Shown here: positions 42,633 to 52,380 of the stretch, one piece after another
Position numbering within the stretch: the first letter of the stretch is position 1
How the letters are laid out: every line of letters starts with the position of its first letter
NCBI GenBank assembly: GCA_018823745.1
Contig: JAHJHR010000017.1
Coordinates: 496,001 to 560,000, forward strand
Length of the DNA stretch: 64,000 nucleotides
From: Alphaproteobacteria bacterium
Lineage (GTDB): Bacteria; Pseudomonadota; Alphaproteobacteria; Oceanibaculales; Oceanibaculaceae
Direction of reading: 5' to 3'
Made by a program: the position numbers and the translations under genes
The notes under the pieces: model-generated
What the model was told of the DNA's origin: nothing
The model's database searches: none
The model's input: only the letters and a program-made list of their open reading frames with translations

Positions 42633-42658
42633 TGAGAGGGAGTGTGGAAGTTCTAACC

Positions 42659-43834
42659 TTACGCCGCCTTGCCCAGCGTGGTCTCGACCAGCTTGGCCCA
42701 GTAGCTGGCGCCGATCGGCAACACGCCGTCATTGAAGTCGTAATGCGGGTTGTGCAGCATGCAGCCGCCCTCGGTCGAGCCATTGCCGATCCAGACATAG
42801 CTGCCCGGCTTCTTCTGCAGCATGAAGGCGAAATCCTCCGACCCCATGGAGGGCATCAGATCGTCATGCACATTGCCGTCGCCAACCACCTCGGCGGCAA
42901 CGCCAGCGGCAATCTCGGTCTCGGCGGCGGTATTGATCGTCGGCGGATAGCGGCGCTCATACTTCACCGTGGCGGTCGCGCCCATGGTCTGGCAGATGCC
43001 ATCGACGATGCGGCGCATCGCCGGCTCGATCATGTCCTGCACCTCCGGGCGGAAGCTGCGCGTGGTGCCGCGCAGCACCACCTCGTCCGGCAGCACGTTA
43101 TAGGCGTCGCCACCATGGATCTGCGTGACGCTGACGACCACCGCATCCAGCGGATGGGTGTTGCGGCTGGCGATGGTCTGCAGCGCGTTCACGATCTGCG
43201 AGGCGGTAACTACCGAATCGACGCCCATATGCGGCATCGCGCCATGCGCGCCCTTGCCCTTCACGGTGATCTCGAAAATATCGAAGGACGCCATCATCGG
43301 CCCAGGCCGCACGGCAATCTTGCCGACATCGAGACCCGGCCAGTTGTGCATGCCATAGACCTGCTCGACCGGGAATTTATCGAACAGCCCCTCTTCCACC
43401 ATCACCCGGCCGCCGCCCTCATTCTCTTCCGCCGGCTGGAAGATGAAATAGACCGTACCGTCGAAATTCTTAGTCTCGGCCAGATACTTCGCCGCGCCCA
43501 GCAGCATGGTGGTGTGGCCGTCATGGCCGCAGGCATGCATCTTGCCCTCATGCTGCGACTTGTGACCGAAATCATTCTTCTCATGCACATCCAGCGCATC
43601 CATGTCGGCGCGCAGGCCGATGGCCTTGCCCGAGCCATTGCCGCCCACCAGCTTGCCGACGATGCCGGTGCCGGCCAGGCCGCGATGCACCTCAATGCCG
43701 AAAGATTCCAGCCGCTCGGCGACGAAGGCGCTGGTCTTGTGCTCCTCGAAGGCGGTTTCCGGATGGGTGTGGATATGGCGCCGCCATCCGGTCATCTCAT
43801 CCTGGAAATCGGCGATACGGTTGATGATGGGCAT
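42659..43834 (-). CDS. M20 family amidohydrolase (hippurate hydrolase-like)
   Basis: WRRHIHTHPETAFEEHKTSAFVAERL; KMHACGHDGHTTMLLGAAKYLAE; MGSEDFAFMLQKKPGSYVWIGNG. Confidence 0.94.
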   Translation of the reverse strand: MPIINRIADFQDEMTGWRRHIHTHPETAFEEHKTSAFVAERLESFGIEVHRGLAGTGIVGKLVGGNGSGKAIGLRADMDALDVHEKNDFGHKSQHEGKMHACGHDGHTTMLLGAAKYLAETKNFDGTVYFIFQPAEENEGGGRVMVEEGLFDKFPVEQVYGMHNWPGLDVGKIAVRPGPMMASFDIFEITVKGKGAHGAMPHMGVDSVVTASQIVNALQTIASRNTHPLDAVVVSVTQIHGGDAYNVLPDEVVLRGTTRSFRPEVQDMIEPAMRRIVDGICQTMGATATVKYERRYPPTINTAAETEIAAGVAAEVVGDGNVHDDLMPSMGSEDFAFMLQKKPGSYVWIGNGSTEGGCMLHNPHYDFNDGVLPIGASYWAKLVETTLGKAA

Positions 43835-43887
43835 GGGTTTGGCTCCTGAGTAGATGAATTTGCGCCATTGCAGACGGACCGCGCGGC

Positions 43888-43911
43888 CGGGTCAAGCCCG
43901 AGGGTGACGAT
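43888..43911 (+). repeat. Family A repeat, 3' fragment only (A5)
   Basis: CCGGGTCAAGCCCGAGGGTGACGAT; 5' hairpin absent. Confidence 0.6.
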
Positions 43912-43924
43912 ACGAGAGGATGCC

Positions 43925-45148
43925 CTACTCCGCTGCCAGCCGCATCGCGCCGGCAGTGCTGCGGCGATCCACAGCGGCGATGCCGTTCTTCAGCACCATG
44001 ACATGGTTTGCGGCATCGGCGACGGCCTTGATATTGGCGAGCGGGTCACCCTTCACCAGCAGCAGATCGGCGGCCTGGCCCTCGGCGATGTGGCCGCGGT
44101 CACCCAGCTGCATCAGGTCAGCGGCGTTGCGGGTGGAGATGGTAATGGCGTCCATCGGCGTGATGCCGATATCGACCATGTATTCCAGCTCGCGGGCATT
44201 CTCGCCATGCTTATTGTAGGGCGTGCCGGCATCGGTGCCCATGGCGAGATTGCCGCCCGCCTTGTAGTACATGCGGATCGATTCCTTGTGGCGTTCCGCC
44301 ACCCGCGCCGCCTTCTCATAGGCATAGACCGGCACGCCATTATCCTTGTTGCGCACGATGTTGAAGACCGCCGCCAGCGTCGGGACGATATAGGTGCCGC
44401 GCGGCAACATCTCGTCAATGCATTGCTGGGTCAGGAAGATGCCGTGCTCGATGGAATCGATGCCGCCACGCACCGCATTGAGAATCCCCTCCTCGCCCTG
44501 GGCATGGCTGGCGCAGGTCTTGTGGAAACGATGGCCCTCGGCGATGCCGGCGGCCAGTTCCTCGGCAGAGTAATGCGCATCCTCGGGGTTCACGCCGGGC
44601 GTCATCACGCCACCAGTCGCCATGATCTTGATCAGGTCGGAGCCGGCATGCACCTGCTCACGCACTGCCTTCACCACATCGTCGACGCCGTCGGCAATCC
44701 GGCCATAGCGGTTGCCGTGGCCGCCGGTCATGCAGATCATGCGGCCGGCGGCGCGGATGGTCGGGCCCAGCTGCTTGCCGGTGTTGCAGGCGTCGCGCAC
44801 GGCGAATTCCAGATAATCCTTGCCGCCGCAATCGCGCACCGCCGTGGTGCCGCCGCGCAGCGTGATCTGCGCATGCTCCAGCGCGCGCATAGTGATCTGG
44901 TCAGGCCGGGAGGATTGCAGGAAGACGCTGGGATTGCCCTCCGCCCCCATGCACAGATGCACATGGCAGTCGATCAGGCCGGGCAGCAGCGTCATGCCCT
45001 TGGCATCAACCTTCGCACCGTCATAGCCGCTGAACTCTCCAGACGGCGCGATCCGCGCGATCTTGCCATCCTGAACCAGCAGCGCGTGATCCTTCAGCGC
45101 CTTGCCCTGTCCGTCGATGATGCTCGCGCCGGTGAAAAGTGTGGTCAT
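43925..45148 (-). CDS. Amidohydrolase family protein (imidazolonepropionase/prolidase-like)
   Basis: LLPGLIDCHVHLCMGAEGNPS; SIEHGIFLTQQCIDEM; MGTDAGTPYNKHGENARELEYMV. Confidence 0.92.
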   Translation of the reverse strand: MTTLFTGASIIDGQGKALKDHALLVQDGKIARIAPSGEFSGYDGAKVDAKGMTLLPGLIDCHVHLCMGAEGNPSVFLQSSRPDQITMRALEHAQITLRGGTTAVRDCGGKDYLEFAVRDACNTGKQLGPTIRAAGRMICMTGGHGNRYGRIADGVDDVVKAVREQVHAGSDLIKIMATGGVMTPGVNPEDAHYSAEELAAGIAEGHRFHKTCASHAQGEEGILNAVRGGIDSIEHGIFLTQQCIDEMLPRGTYIVPTLAAVFNIVRNKDNGVPVYAYEKAARVAERHKESIRMYYKAGGNLAMGTDAGTPYNKHGENARELEYMVDIGITPMDAITISTRNAADLMQLGDRGHIAEGQAADLLLVKGDPLANIKAVADAANHVMVLKNGIAAVDRRSTAGAMRLAAE

Positions 45149-45203
45149 GTCGATCTTCCTTCAATTGGCTCTTAGAAGCCTGAGCGATACAATCCCGCAA
45201 GGC

Positions 45204-46247
45204 CTAGACCGTGTCCGGGATGCGTCCTTCCTCGACGCCGTGGCACGCGATCTTCGCACCATCCGCCAGGGTGATCGGCTGCGGAATCTCCGCCCGGCAG
45301 CGATCATTGGCGAAGGGGCAGCGCGGATGGAACGTGCAGCCGCTGGGCGGGTTGATCGGGTTCGGCACCTCGCCCGCCACCGGCGCGCGGTCAAGACCCT
45401 TCATGTCCAGATCGGGGATCGTGTTCAGCAGCAGCTGGGTATAGGGATGGCGCGGCCGGGCGAACAGGGTCCGGGCCGGCGCCACCTCGACCAGCTTGCC
45501 GAGATACATAACGCCGACATCGTCGGACATGTGATAGACGACCGCCAGATTGTGGCTGATGAACAGATAGGTCAACCCCAGCTCGCGCTGCAATTCCTTC
45601 ATCAGATTGAGAATCTGCGCCTGCACCGAGACGTCCAGCGCCGAGGTCGGCTCGTCGCAGACCAGGAATTCCGGATTGCTGGCGAGCGCTCGGGCGATAG
45701 AGATGCGCTGGCGCTGCCCGCCGGAGAATTCATGCGGGTATTTCGCGCCATCCTTCGGTGACAGCCCGACGAAGCTGAGCAGTTCCCCGACCCGCTTCTG
45801 GGTCGCCGCCTCGCCCTTGGTGATGTCGAAGAAGCGCAGCGGCTCGGCGATGATGTCGACCACCCGCCAGCGCGGATTCAGCGAGGCGAAGGGGTCCTGG
45901 AAGATCATCTGCATCTTCCGGCGTACCGGCACCATCTCCTTGCGCGTCAGGCCGGCGATGTTCTGCCCCTCGAAGTGAAGCTCGCCATGCGTCGGCGTAT
46001 AGAGGCCGACGACCAGACGGGCCACGGTCGATTTCCCGCAGCCGGATTCACCGACCAGCGAAAAGGTCCGGCCCTTCTGGATATCGAAGGACACGCCATC
46101 AACCGCCCGCAAAATCTGACGCGGCGTACCCTCGATAACGCGGTTCAGCAAGGGCGGCGAGACATCGAAATAGCGCGCCAGCTTCCGGGCGCTCAGCACG
46201 GGCTCGTCAGCCTGCAGAGCCGGATTGGCGAGGGCGGCGTCAACCAT
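45204..46247 (-). CDS. ABC transporter ATP-binding protein (DppF/OppF type)
   Basis: [60 protein letters not shown]; start trimmed to MVDAALANP. Confidence 0.94.
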   Translation of the reverse strand: MVDAALANPALQADEPVLSARKLARYFDVSPPLLNRVIEGTPRQILRAVDGVSFDIQKGRTFSLVGESGCGKSTVARLVVGLYTPTHGELHFEGQNIAGLTRKEMVPVRRKMQMIFQDPFASLNPRWRVVDIIAEPLRFFDITKGEAATQKRVGELLSFVGLSPKDGAKYPHEFSGGQRQRISIARALASNPEFLVCDEPTSALDVSVQAQILNLMKELQRELGLTYLFISHNLAVVYHMSDDVGVMYLGKLVEVAPARTLFARPRHPYTQLLLNTIPDLDMKGLDRAPVAGEVPNPINPPSGCTFHPRCPFANDRCRAEIPQPITLADGAKIACHGVEEGRIPDTV

Positions 46248-47235
46248 GGACGGCCTCCTTCTCATACAGCCAGCAGGCCACTTCCGTCTTCTCCACAGCA
46301 ATCCGTTCCGGCCGGTCGACATAGCATTTGTCGAAGGCGCGCGGGCAGCGCGGGTTGAAGGCGCAGCCCGCCGGGATATCCGTCAGGCGCGGCATCGACC
46401 CGTCGATCTGGGTCAGCTTCTCGATGTCATGGCCGATGGTCGGGATCGACCCCATCAGACCATGTGTATAGGGATGCTTGGCCTGCTTGATGACATCACG
46501 CACCGGGCCGATCTCGGCGATGCGGCCGGCATACATGACCGCGACGCGGTCTGCCGTTTCCGCAATCACACCCATATCGTGGGTTACCAGCATCACCGCC
46601 GTGCCATTGTCGCGGCAGAGCCGCTTGATCAGGGCGATGATCTGCGCCTGGATCGACACGTCCAGCGCCGTGGTCGGCTCATCGGCGATAATGAGGTCCG
46701 GCTCAGCGCAGAGAGCCAGGGCGATGACGACGCGCTGGCGCATGCCGCCGGAAAACTGATGCGGGTATTGCTCGACCCGCCGCTCCGGCGCCGGAATGCC
46801 GACATCGGAGAGCAGTTCAATGGCCCGGCGACGGGCCTGGCTGTCGGTCATGTCGGTATGGGTCTGGATCGTCTCGACCAATTGTCGACCGACCGAATAG
46901 AGCGGGTTCAAGCTGGTCAGCGGGTCCTGGAAGATCGCGCCGATCTTGCGGCCGCGGATCTTGCGCATCTCCTCATAGGGCAGATTGTCGATGCGCCGGC
47001 CGTCCAGCGAAATCGTGCCGGCGGCGATACGGCCCGGCGGTTCCAGCAGGCCGATCACGGCGGCGCCGGTCAGGGACTTGCCGGCCCCCGATTCACCGAC
47101 CACGCCCAGCACCTCGCCGGGCATGATGTCGAAGCTGATATCATCGACGGCGGTCAGCGTGCCGCGCCGGGTGGGGAATTCGATGCGGAGGTTCTTGACC
47201 TCCAGCAGCGGCTTGTTCGGGCTCTGGTTTGCCAT
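46240..47235 (-). CDS. ABC transporter ATP-binding protein (DppD/OppD type)
   Basis: [56 protein letters not shown]; start trimmed to MANQSPN. Confidence 0.94.
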   Translation of the reverse strand: MANQSPNKPLLEVKNLRIEFPTRRGTLTAVDDISFDIMPGEVLGVVGESGAGKSLTGAAVIGLLEPPGRIAAGTISLDGRRIDNLPYEEMRKIRGRKIGAIFQDPLTSLNPLYSVGRQLVETIQTHTDMTDSQARRRAIELLSDVGIPAPERRVEQYPHQFSGGMRQRVVIALALCAEPDLIIADEPTTALDVSIQAQIIALIKRLCRDNGTAVMLVTHDMGVIAETADRVAVMYAGRIAEIGPVRDVIKQAKHPYTHGLMGSIPTIGHDIEKLTQIDGSMPRLTDIPAGCAFNPRCPRAFDKCYVDRPERIAVEKTEVACWLYEKEAVHG

Positions 47236-47243
47236 GGCGGGCC

Positions 47244-48209
47244 TTAACGGAGCTTCGGGTTGAGGGCGTCGCGCAGCCAGTCGCCCAGCAGATTCACGGC
47301 CAGCACCAGGATGACCAGCGCGGCCCCGGGGAAGATCGTCATCCACCACTCGCCGGAGAACAGGAAGTCGTTGCCGATGCGGATCAGCGTGCCCAGCGAG
47401 GGCTGGGTTGGCGGCACGCCGACGCCCAGGAAGGACAGCGTCGCCTCGGTCAGGATGGCGATGGCCAGGCTGATCGTGGCGATCACCAGCACCGGGCTCA
47501 TCACATTGGGCAGCACATGGCGCAGCATGATCAGTGCCGGATGCAGGCCGATCACGCGGGCCGCCTGGACATATTCCTTGTTCTTCTCGACCAGGCAGGA
47601 GCCGCGCACCGTGCGCGCGAACTGCACCCAGTTGGCGAAGCCGATCGACAGCACCAGCACCACCAGCGCCAGATCCTCATGGGCACCGCGCGGCAGGACC
47701 GACCGGGTGAAACCGTCGATCAGCAGCACGATCAGGATGGCCGGGAAGCTGAGCTGCACATCGGCGATGCGCATGATGATGGCGTCCGTCTTGCCGCCGA
47801 CATAGCCGGCCACCATGCCCAGCACGATGCCCATCACCATGGCCAGCAGCACCGACAGGAAGCCGACGGTCAGTGAGACGCGTGCGCCGAACATGATGGT
47901 CGACAGCACGTCGCGGCCCTGGTCATCCGTGCCCAGCGGGTAGGACGGGTCGCCCCCGGCCTCCCAGGCCGGTGGCTTGAAGGCGTCCATCAGGTTCAGC
48001 GTGATGACGTCATAGGTATTGTGCGGCGCCACCCAGGGCGCCAGGAAGGCGAGCAGGAAATAGGTCACGGTCACAAAGAAGGCGACCATGATCACCGGCG
48101 AGCGCTTGAAGCTGTAGAACACGTCGCCATCGAAGAAGCGCCGCGTGCCGTCGCTGAAGCGGAACCACAGGCTGCGGGTGACAATGATGTCGTTGGTCGA
48201 GTCTGTCAT
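47244..48209 (-). CDS. ABC transporter permease (DppC type)
   Basis: YPLGTDDQGRDVLSTIMFGARVSLTVGFLSVLLAMVMG. Confidence 0.93.
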   Translation of the reverse strand: MTDSTNDIIVTRSLWFRFSDGTRRFFDGDVFYSFKRSPVIMVAFFVTVTYFLLAFLAPWVAPHNTYDVITLNLMDAFKPPAWEAGGDPSYPLGTDDQGRDVLSTIMFGARVSLTVGFLSVLLAMVMGIVLGMVAGYVGGKTDAIIMRIADVQLSFPAILIVLLIDGFTRSVLPRGAHEDLALVVLVLSIGFANWVQFARTVRGSCLVEKNKEYVQAARVIGLHPALIMLRHVLPNVMSPVLVIATISLAIAILTEATLSFLGVGVPPTQPSLGTLIRIGNDFLFSGEWWMTIFPGAALVILVLAVNLLGDWLRDALNPKLR

Positions 48210-48224
48210 CGGGGCGTTCCTTCC

Positions 48225-49208
48225 TCAATGACCGCCGCCGCTGCGCTCGACGCGCAGGCGGGGATCGACGGCGTAGTACAGCAGATCGACCATCAGGTTG
48301 ATGACCACGAAGATGAAGGCGACAAGGCAGAGATAGGCGGCCATGACCGGAATATCGGCGAACTGGATCGCCTGCAGGAACAACAGCCCCATGCCCGGCC
48401 ACTGGAACACCGTCTCGGTGATGATGGCGAAGGCAATCAGCGAGCCGATCTGCAAACCGGTGATGGTGATGACCGGCACCATCGTGTTCTTCAGCGCATG
48501 GCCGAAATGTACCGCCCGGTTGGACAGGCCGCGGGCCCGCGCGAATTTGATGTAGTCGGTGCGCAGCACCTCCATCATCTCGGCCCGGACCAGGCGCATG
48601 ATCAGCGTCAGCTGGAACAGGCACAAGGTCACCGCCGGCATGATGATGGATTTCCAGCCCGACACGGTCAGGAAATTGGTCGTCCACCAGCCGATCTGCA
48701 CGGTGTCGCCCCGCCCGAAGGAAGGCAGCCAGCCGAGCCAGACGGCAAAGATAAGGATGAGCACGATGCCAATCAGGAAGGTCGGCAGCGATATGCCGAT
48801 CAGCGACAGGGTCAGCAGCACCTTGCTGCCAAAACCATGCCGGTGCAGGCCGGTGTAGACGCCGAGCGGCAGGCCGATGACGAGCGCCAGCACGGCGGCA
48901 ACGAAGACCAGTTCCAGCGTCGCCGGCAGGCGCGTCGCCAGAACGTCAGAGACCGGGCGGCTCAGCCGGTAGGAGACGCCGAAATCGCCCTGCACGGCAT
49001 TGCCCAGGAAGGCGGCGAACTGAACCGGGAACGGATCGTTCAGCCCCAGATCCTGACGCAACGCTTCGCGCTGCTCCTCTGTCGCTTCCTGGCCAAGCAT
49101 GTTGTTGACCGGGTCGCCAACGAAGTTGAACAGCGAAAATGAGATAAAGGCGACCGCCATCATGACGATGAGCGATTGCAACAGCCGACGGATGATGAAG
49201 GCGAACAT
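48225..49208 (-). CDS. ABC transporter permease (DppB type)
   Basis: MFAFIIRRLLQSLIVMMAVAFISFSLFNFVGDPV; MMEVLRTDYIKFARARGLSNRAVHFGHALKNTMVPVI. Confidence 0.93.
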   Translation of the reverse strand: MFAFIIRRLLQSLIVMMAVAFISFSLFNFVGDPVNNMLGQEATEEQREALRQDLGLNDPFPVQFAAFLGNAVQGDFGVSYRLSRPVSDVLATRLPATLELVFVAAVLALVIGLPLGVYTGLHRHGFGSKVLLTLSLIGISLPTFLIGIVLILIFAVWLGWLPSFGRGDTVQIGWWTTNFLTVSGWKSIIMPAVTLCLFQLTLIMRLVRAEMMEVLRTDYIKFARARGLSNRAVHFGHALKNTMVPVITITGLQIGSLIAFAIITETVFQWPGMGLLFLQAIQFADIPVMAAYLCLVAFIFVVINLMVDLLYYAVDPRLRVERSGGGH

Positions 49209-49238
49209 GCCGCTTTCCGTACCGAATTTCGGGAAATG

Positions 49239-49282
49239 AAAAAATGGGCAGCGGCCCGGATCTCACAATCCGGGCCGCTGCC
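49239..49282 (-). terminator. Intra-operon hairpin plus U-tract (attenuator-like) between SBP and permease genes
   Basis: GGCAGCGGCCCGGAT-CTCACA-ATCCGGGCCGCTGCC: 15-bp perfect stem, 6-nt loop; on minus strand followed by CA-TTTTTT. Confidence 0.85.
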
Positions 49283-49296
49283 GCATCAATGCGGCA

Positions 49297-50880
49297 TTAC
49301 TTCAGAGTGACGTAACGCAGGTCGATGTCGTTCTGCGGGCGCTGCTTGATATCAGCGACCGTGCTGGCGACACCCCAGGCCAGCGCCTGCTGATGCAGCG
49401 GCAGATGCCCGAAATCCTCCTTATGGATTTTCATGGCTTCGCTGATCATGGCGTTGCGCTTTTCCTGGTTGGTCTCAACCCGGATCAGGTCGGTCAGTTC
49501 CTCGACGCGCGGATTGGTGTAGCGCCCCGAGTTCCAGGTGCCCTGGCCCTTGCCGTCCAGCGTGATGATGTTCTCAAGCATGTTGAGCGCATCATAGCTG
49601 CCCGGGGTCCAGCCCAGCATGTAGAAGCTGGTGTTGTTGCCCTGCTTCAGGCCGATCTTGTCGAAATGCAGCGACTTGGTCTGGGCGTTCAGCTTGATGT
49701 CGACGCCGATGCGCTTGATCATCGGCACGACGCCCAGGCAGATCGCCTCGTCGTTGACATAGCGGTCATTCGGGCAGTCCAGAGTGACCGGGAAGCCATT
49801 CGGATAACCGGCTTCCGCCAGCAGCTTCTTGGCCGCTTCCGGATCATACGGATAGCGGTCGTTCAGCGCCTTGTCGAAGCCGTTGATGCCCGGCGCGATC
49901 ATCAGCGCCGTATTGGCCGACGCCCCGCGCATCACGACGCGCTTGATCGCCTCCATGTCGATGGCCTGGTAGAAGGCCTGGCGGACGCGCTTGTCCTTGA
50001 ACGGGTTCTTGCCCGTGCCCGGCATGTCGAGCGACTCGTCGCGATGCTGGTCAAAGCCGAGGAAGATGGTGCGCAGCTCCGGCCCCTGCAGAACCTTGGC
50101 GCTGCTGGAGCTGTTGATGCGCTGCACGTCCTGCAGCGGCACCGGATACATGGCGTCGATCTCACCCGACAGCAGGGCGGCCACGCGGGTCGCGTCATTG
50201 CCGATCGGCGTGAAAACGGCCTTGGTCAGGTTATGAGTCGGCTTGCCCCACCAACCCGCATTCGCCTCGACCTCAAGCTTGGTGTCCGGTACCCAGGAGA
50301 TCAGCTTGAACGGGCCGGTGCCGTTGGTGTTCAGATTGGCATAGGTCTTGGCCGTGCTGCCGCGCTCGACGGTGACCGTGTTGTTCTTCTCCGACCACTG
50401 CTTATCCATGATGAAGAAGTTCGGCATGTTCAGCAGCAGGATCGGGTCCGGACCACCGGTAATGATCTCGATCTCGTGATCGTTGACCTTCTTGATCTCG
50501 GTGATCGTGTTGACGGCGAAGCTCATTTCCGACTGCGGCTGCTTGATGCGCTCGAAGCTGAACAGCACGTCATCGGCGGTGAAATCGCTGCCGTCATGGA
50601 ACTTCACGCCCTGGCGCAGCTTGAAACGCCAGGTGGTCGGATTGACCTGCTCCCATTCGGTCGCCAGGCCGGGATGCAAAGACAGATCCCAGCCGCGGTG
50701 AATCAGACCTTCATAGATGTTGCTCTTCATCGTGTTGGTCGGACCCTCGTTATTGATATGAGGATCGAGACCCAGAACGTCGCCGGTTGTTGCATAGCGG
50801 AAGGTCTTGGCCTCCGCTGCACCACCGAGACTGAGAGCGACGGCACCCGCCACGAGGGCCGCCCCAAAGAATTTATGCAT
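49297..50880 (-). CDS. ABC transporter substrate-binding protein (family 5, peptide type)
   Basis: Signal peptide MHKFFGAALVAGAVALSLGGAAEA; NIYEGLIHRGWDLSLHPGLATEWEQVNPTTWRFKLRQGVKFHDGSDFTADDVLFSFER. Confidence 0.94.
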   Translation of the reverse strand: MHKFFGAALVAGAVALSLGGAAEAKTFRYATTGDVLGLDPHINNEGPTNTMKSNIYEGLIHRGWDLSLHPGLATEWEQVNPTTWRFKLRQGVKFHDGSDFTADDVLFSFERIKQPQSEMSFAVNTITEIKKVNDHEIEIITGGPDPILLLNMPNFFIMDKQWSEKNNTVTVERGSTAKTYANLNTNGTGPFKLISWVPDTKLEVEANAGWWGKPTHNLTKAVFTPIGNDATRVAALLSGEIDAMYPVPLQDVQRINSSSSAKVLQGPELRTIFLGFDQHRDESLDMPGTGKNPFKDKRVRQAFYQAIDMEAIKRVVMRGASANTALMIAPGINGFDKALNDRYPYDPEAAKKLLAEAGYPNGFPVTLDCPNDRYVNDEAICLGVVPMIKRIGVDIKLNAQTKSLHFDKIGLKQGNNTSFYMLGWTPGSYDALNMLENIITLDGKGQGTWNSGRYTNPRVEELTDLIRVETNQEKRNAMISEAMKIHKEDFGHLPLHQQALAWGVASTVADIKQRPQNDIDLRYVTLK

Positions 50881-51243
50881 CCCTGCTATCCCTTCTTTTA
50901 AAGCCCCCTGCGATTTTAGCGGCTTTGCCGTTGGCAGGGGTTCTTCGACGCGAAACAAGCGAATGGCATTTTGCCAAAGTCGATCTATCGGGTGTAGCGT
51001 TGTTTTCGCTTCCGCGTCAATGCGAATCCGGCTTATTTGCGGCACGCCCGAAGGCTGTGGAGCCTAGGAATAGCGCGGGTTTCTGAGAGTTTTTCGCAAT
51101 GCGGTATGCGCATAGGACCGCAATCGCTGTGGAGCAGCCCTGCACCGGGGCAGCTTGCGCCGATTTCGGTTCCGCGCTAGTCCGACCGCGTAAGCTGTCT
51201 CTGTGCCGACCATCCTGCAGCCTTTACTGCGAGTACGACATCC

Positions 51244-52329
51244 ATGGACGTGATCAACTACTTCTCCCCCGATTATCAGGCCGCCCGCGCGAAATTCCTC
51301 GAAGCCGCGCATCAGGCCGGGCTGACGGTGGAAAGCCACCAGAACCCGATGAAGGGGCCGGATGGCGGCGCACTGTATACCGATGTGGCGGTCTGGGGCG
51401 ATCCGAAGGCTGATCGCGTGCTGCTGGCCAATTCCGCCACCCACGGGGCGGAGGGCTTCTGCGGCTCCGGCGCCATGGTCGGCTGGCTGCACAGCGGGGC
51501 GTGGCGGGCCGTGCCGAAGAATGTGAAGGTGGTGCTGGTCCATGCCATCAACCCCTATGGCTTCGCCTGGCTGCGCCGGGTGAATGAGGACAATGTCGAT
51601 CTGAACCGCAATTTCATCGACCATAATGCCGGCTATCCGGAAAATCCCGATTACGACGCCCTGCACCCGGTGATCTTCCCCGAAAGCTGGGGCCCGGATA
51701 GCCTGACGCGGATGCAGGCCACCTTCGATGCCTACCGGGAAAAGCATGGCGCCTTCGCCCTGCAGAAGGCGATCAGTCAGGGCCAGTATGGCCATGCCGA
51801 TGGCGTGTTCCATGGCGGCAACAAGCCGACCTGGTCGAACCTGACCTTCCGCAGGATTCTGGAGAACCACGTGCTGGGCGCCCGGCATGTCGGCTTCATC
51901 GACTACCACACCGGCCTCGGCCAGTATGGCGCCGCCGACCTGATCGCCAGCGGCGAGCGCGGCTCGCCGGAGCTGGAGCGCTGCTTCGCCTGGTATCAGA
52001 ACGGCGTCAGCTCCTCGGCACTCGGCAATTCCACCTCGCCGGCCCTGTTCGGCGTTATCAAGACCGCCGTTGTCGATATCCTCGCCGATGCGCAGGTGAC
52101 CTCAATGACCGCCGAATACGGCACCTATTCCGTACCGACCGTCATGGGCGCGGTGATCGCCGATAACTGGGTGCATCTGCGCGGCGACCTCGATTCGCCG
52201 CAGGGCAAGGAGATCAAGGCCCAGACACGCAAGGCCTTCTATCCCGACGAGGATGACTGGAAGGAGCTGGTCTATCTGCGCTCCCGCCAGATCATGTATC
52301 GCGCCATCCAGGGCCTGACGACGGCGTAG
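51244..52329 (+). CDS. M14 family metallopeptidase (DUF2817-like)
   Basis: ANSATHGAEGFCGSGAMVGWL; VHAINPYGFAWLRRVNEDNVDLNRNFIDH; GFIDYHTGLGQYG. Confidence 0.88.
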   Translation: MDVINYFSPDYQAARAKFLEAAHQAGLTVESHQNPMKGPDGGALYTDVAVWGDPKADRVLLANSATHGAEGFCGSGAMVGWLHSGAWRAVPKNVKVVLVHAINPYGFAWLRRVNEDNVDLNRNFIDHNAGYPENPDYDALHPVIFPESWGPDSLTRMQATFDAYREKHGAFALQKAISQGQYGHADGVFHGGNKPTWSNLTFRRILENHVLGARHVGFIDYHTGLGQYGAADLIASGERGSPELERCFAWYQNGVSSSALGNSTSPALFGVIKTAVVDILADAQVTSMTAEYGTYSVPTVMGAVIADNWVHLRGDLDSPQGKEIKAQTRKAFYPDEDDWKELVYLRSRQIMYRAIQGLTTA

Positions 52330-52380
52330 AGGCGGCGTCTCGAAGGTGTCCTTCCTGTCCCGATCCGCTATCCTGACGGC

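Noticed and set aside
50881-51045. N-terminal extension of the SBP ORF
   Set aside because: A Sec signal peptide begins at 50880; upstream residues would bury it.
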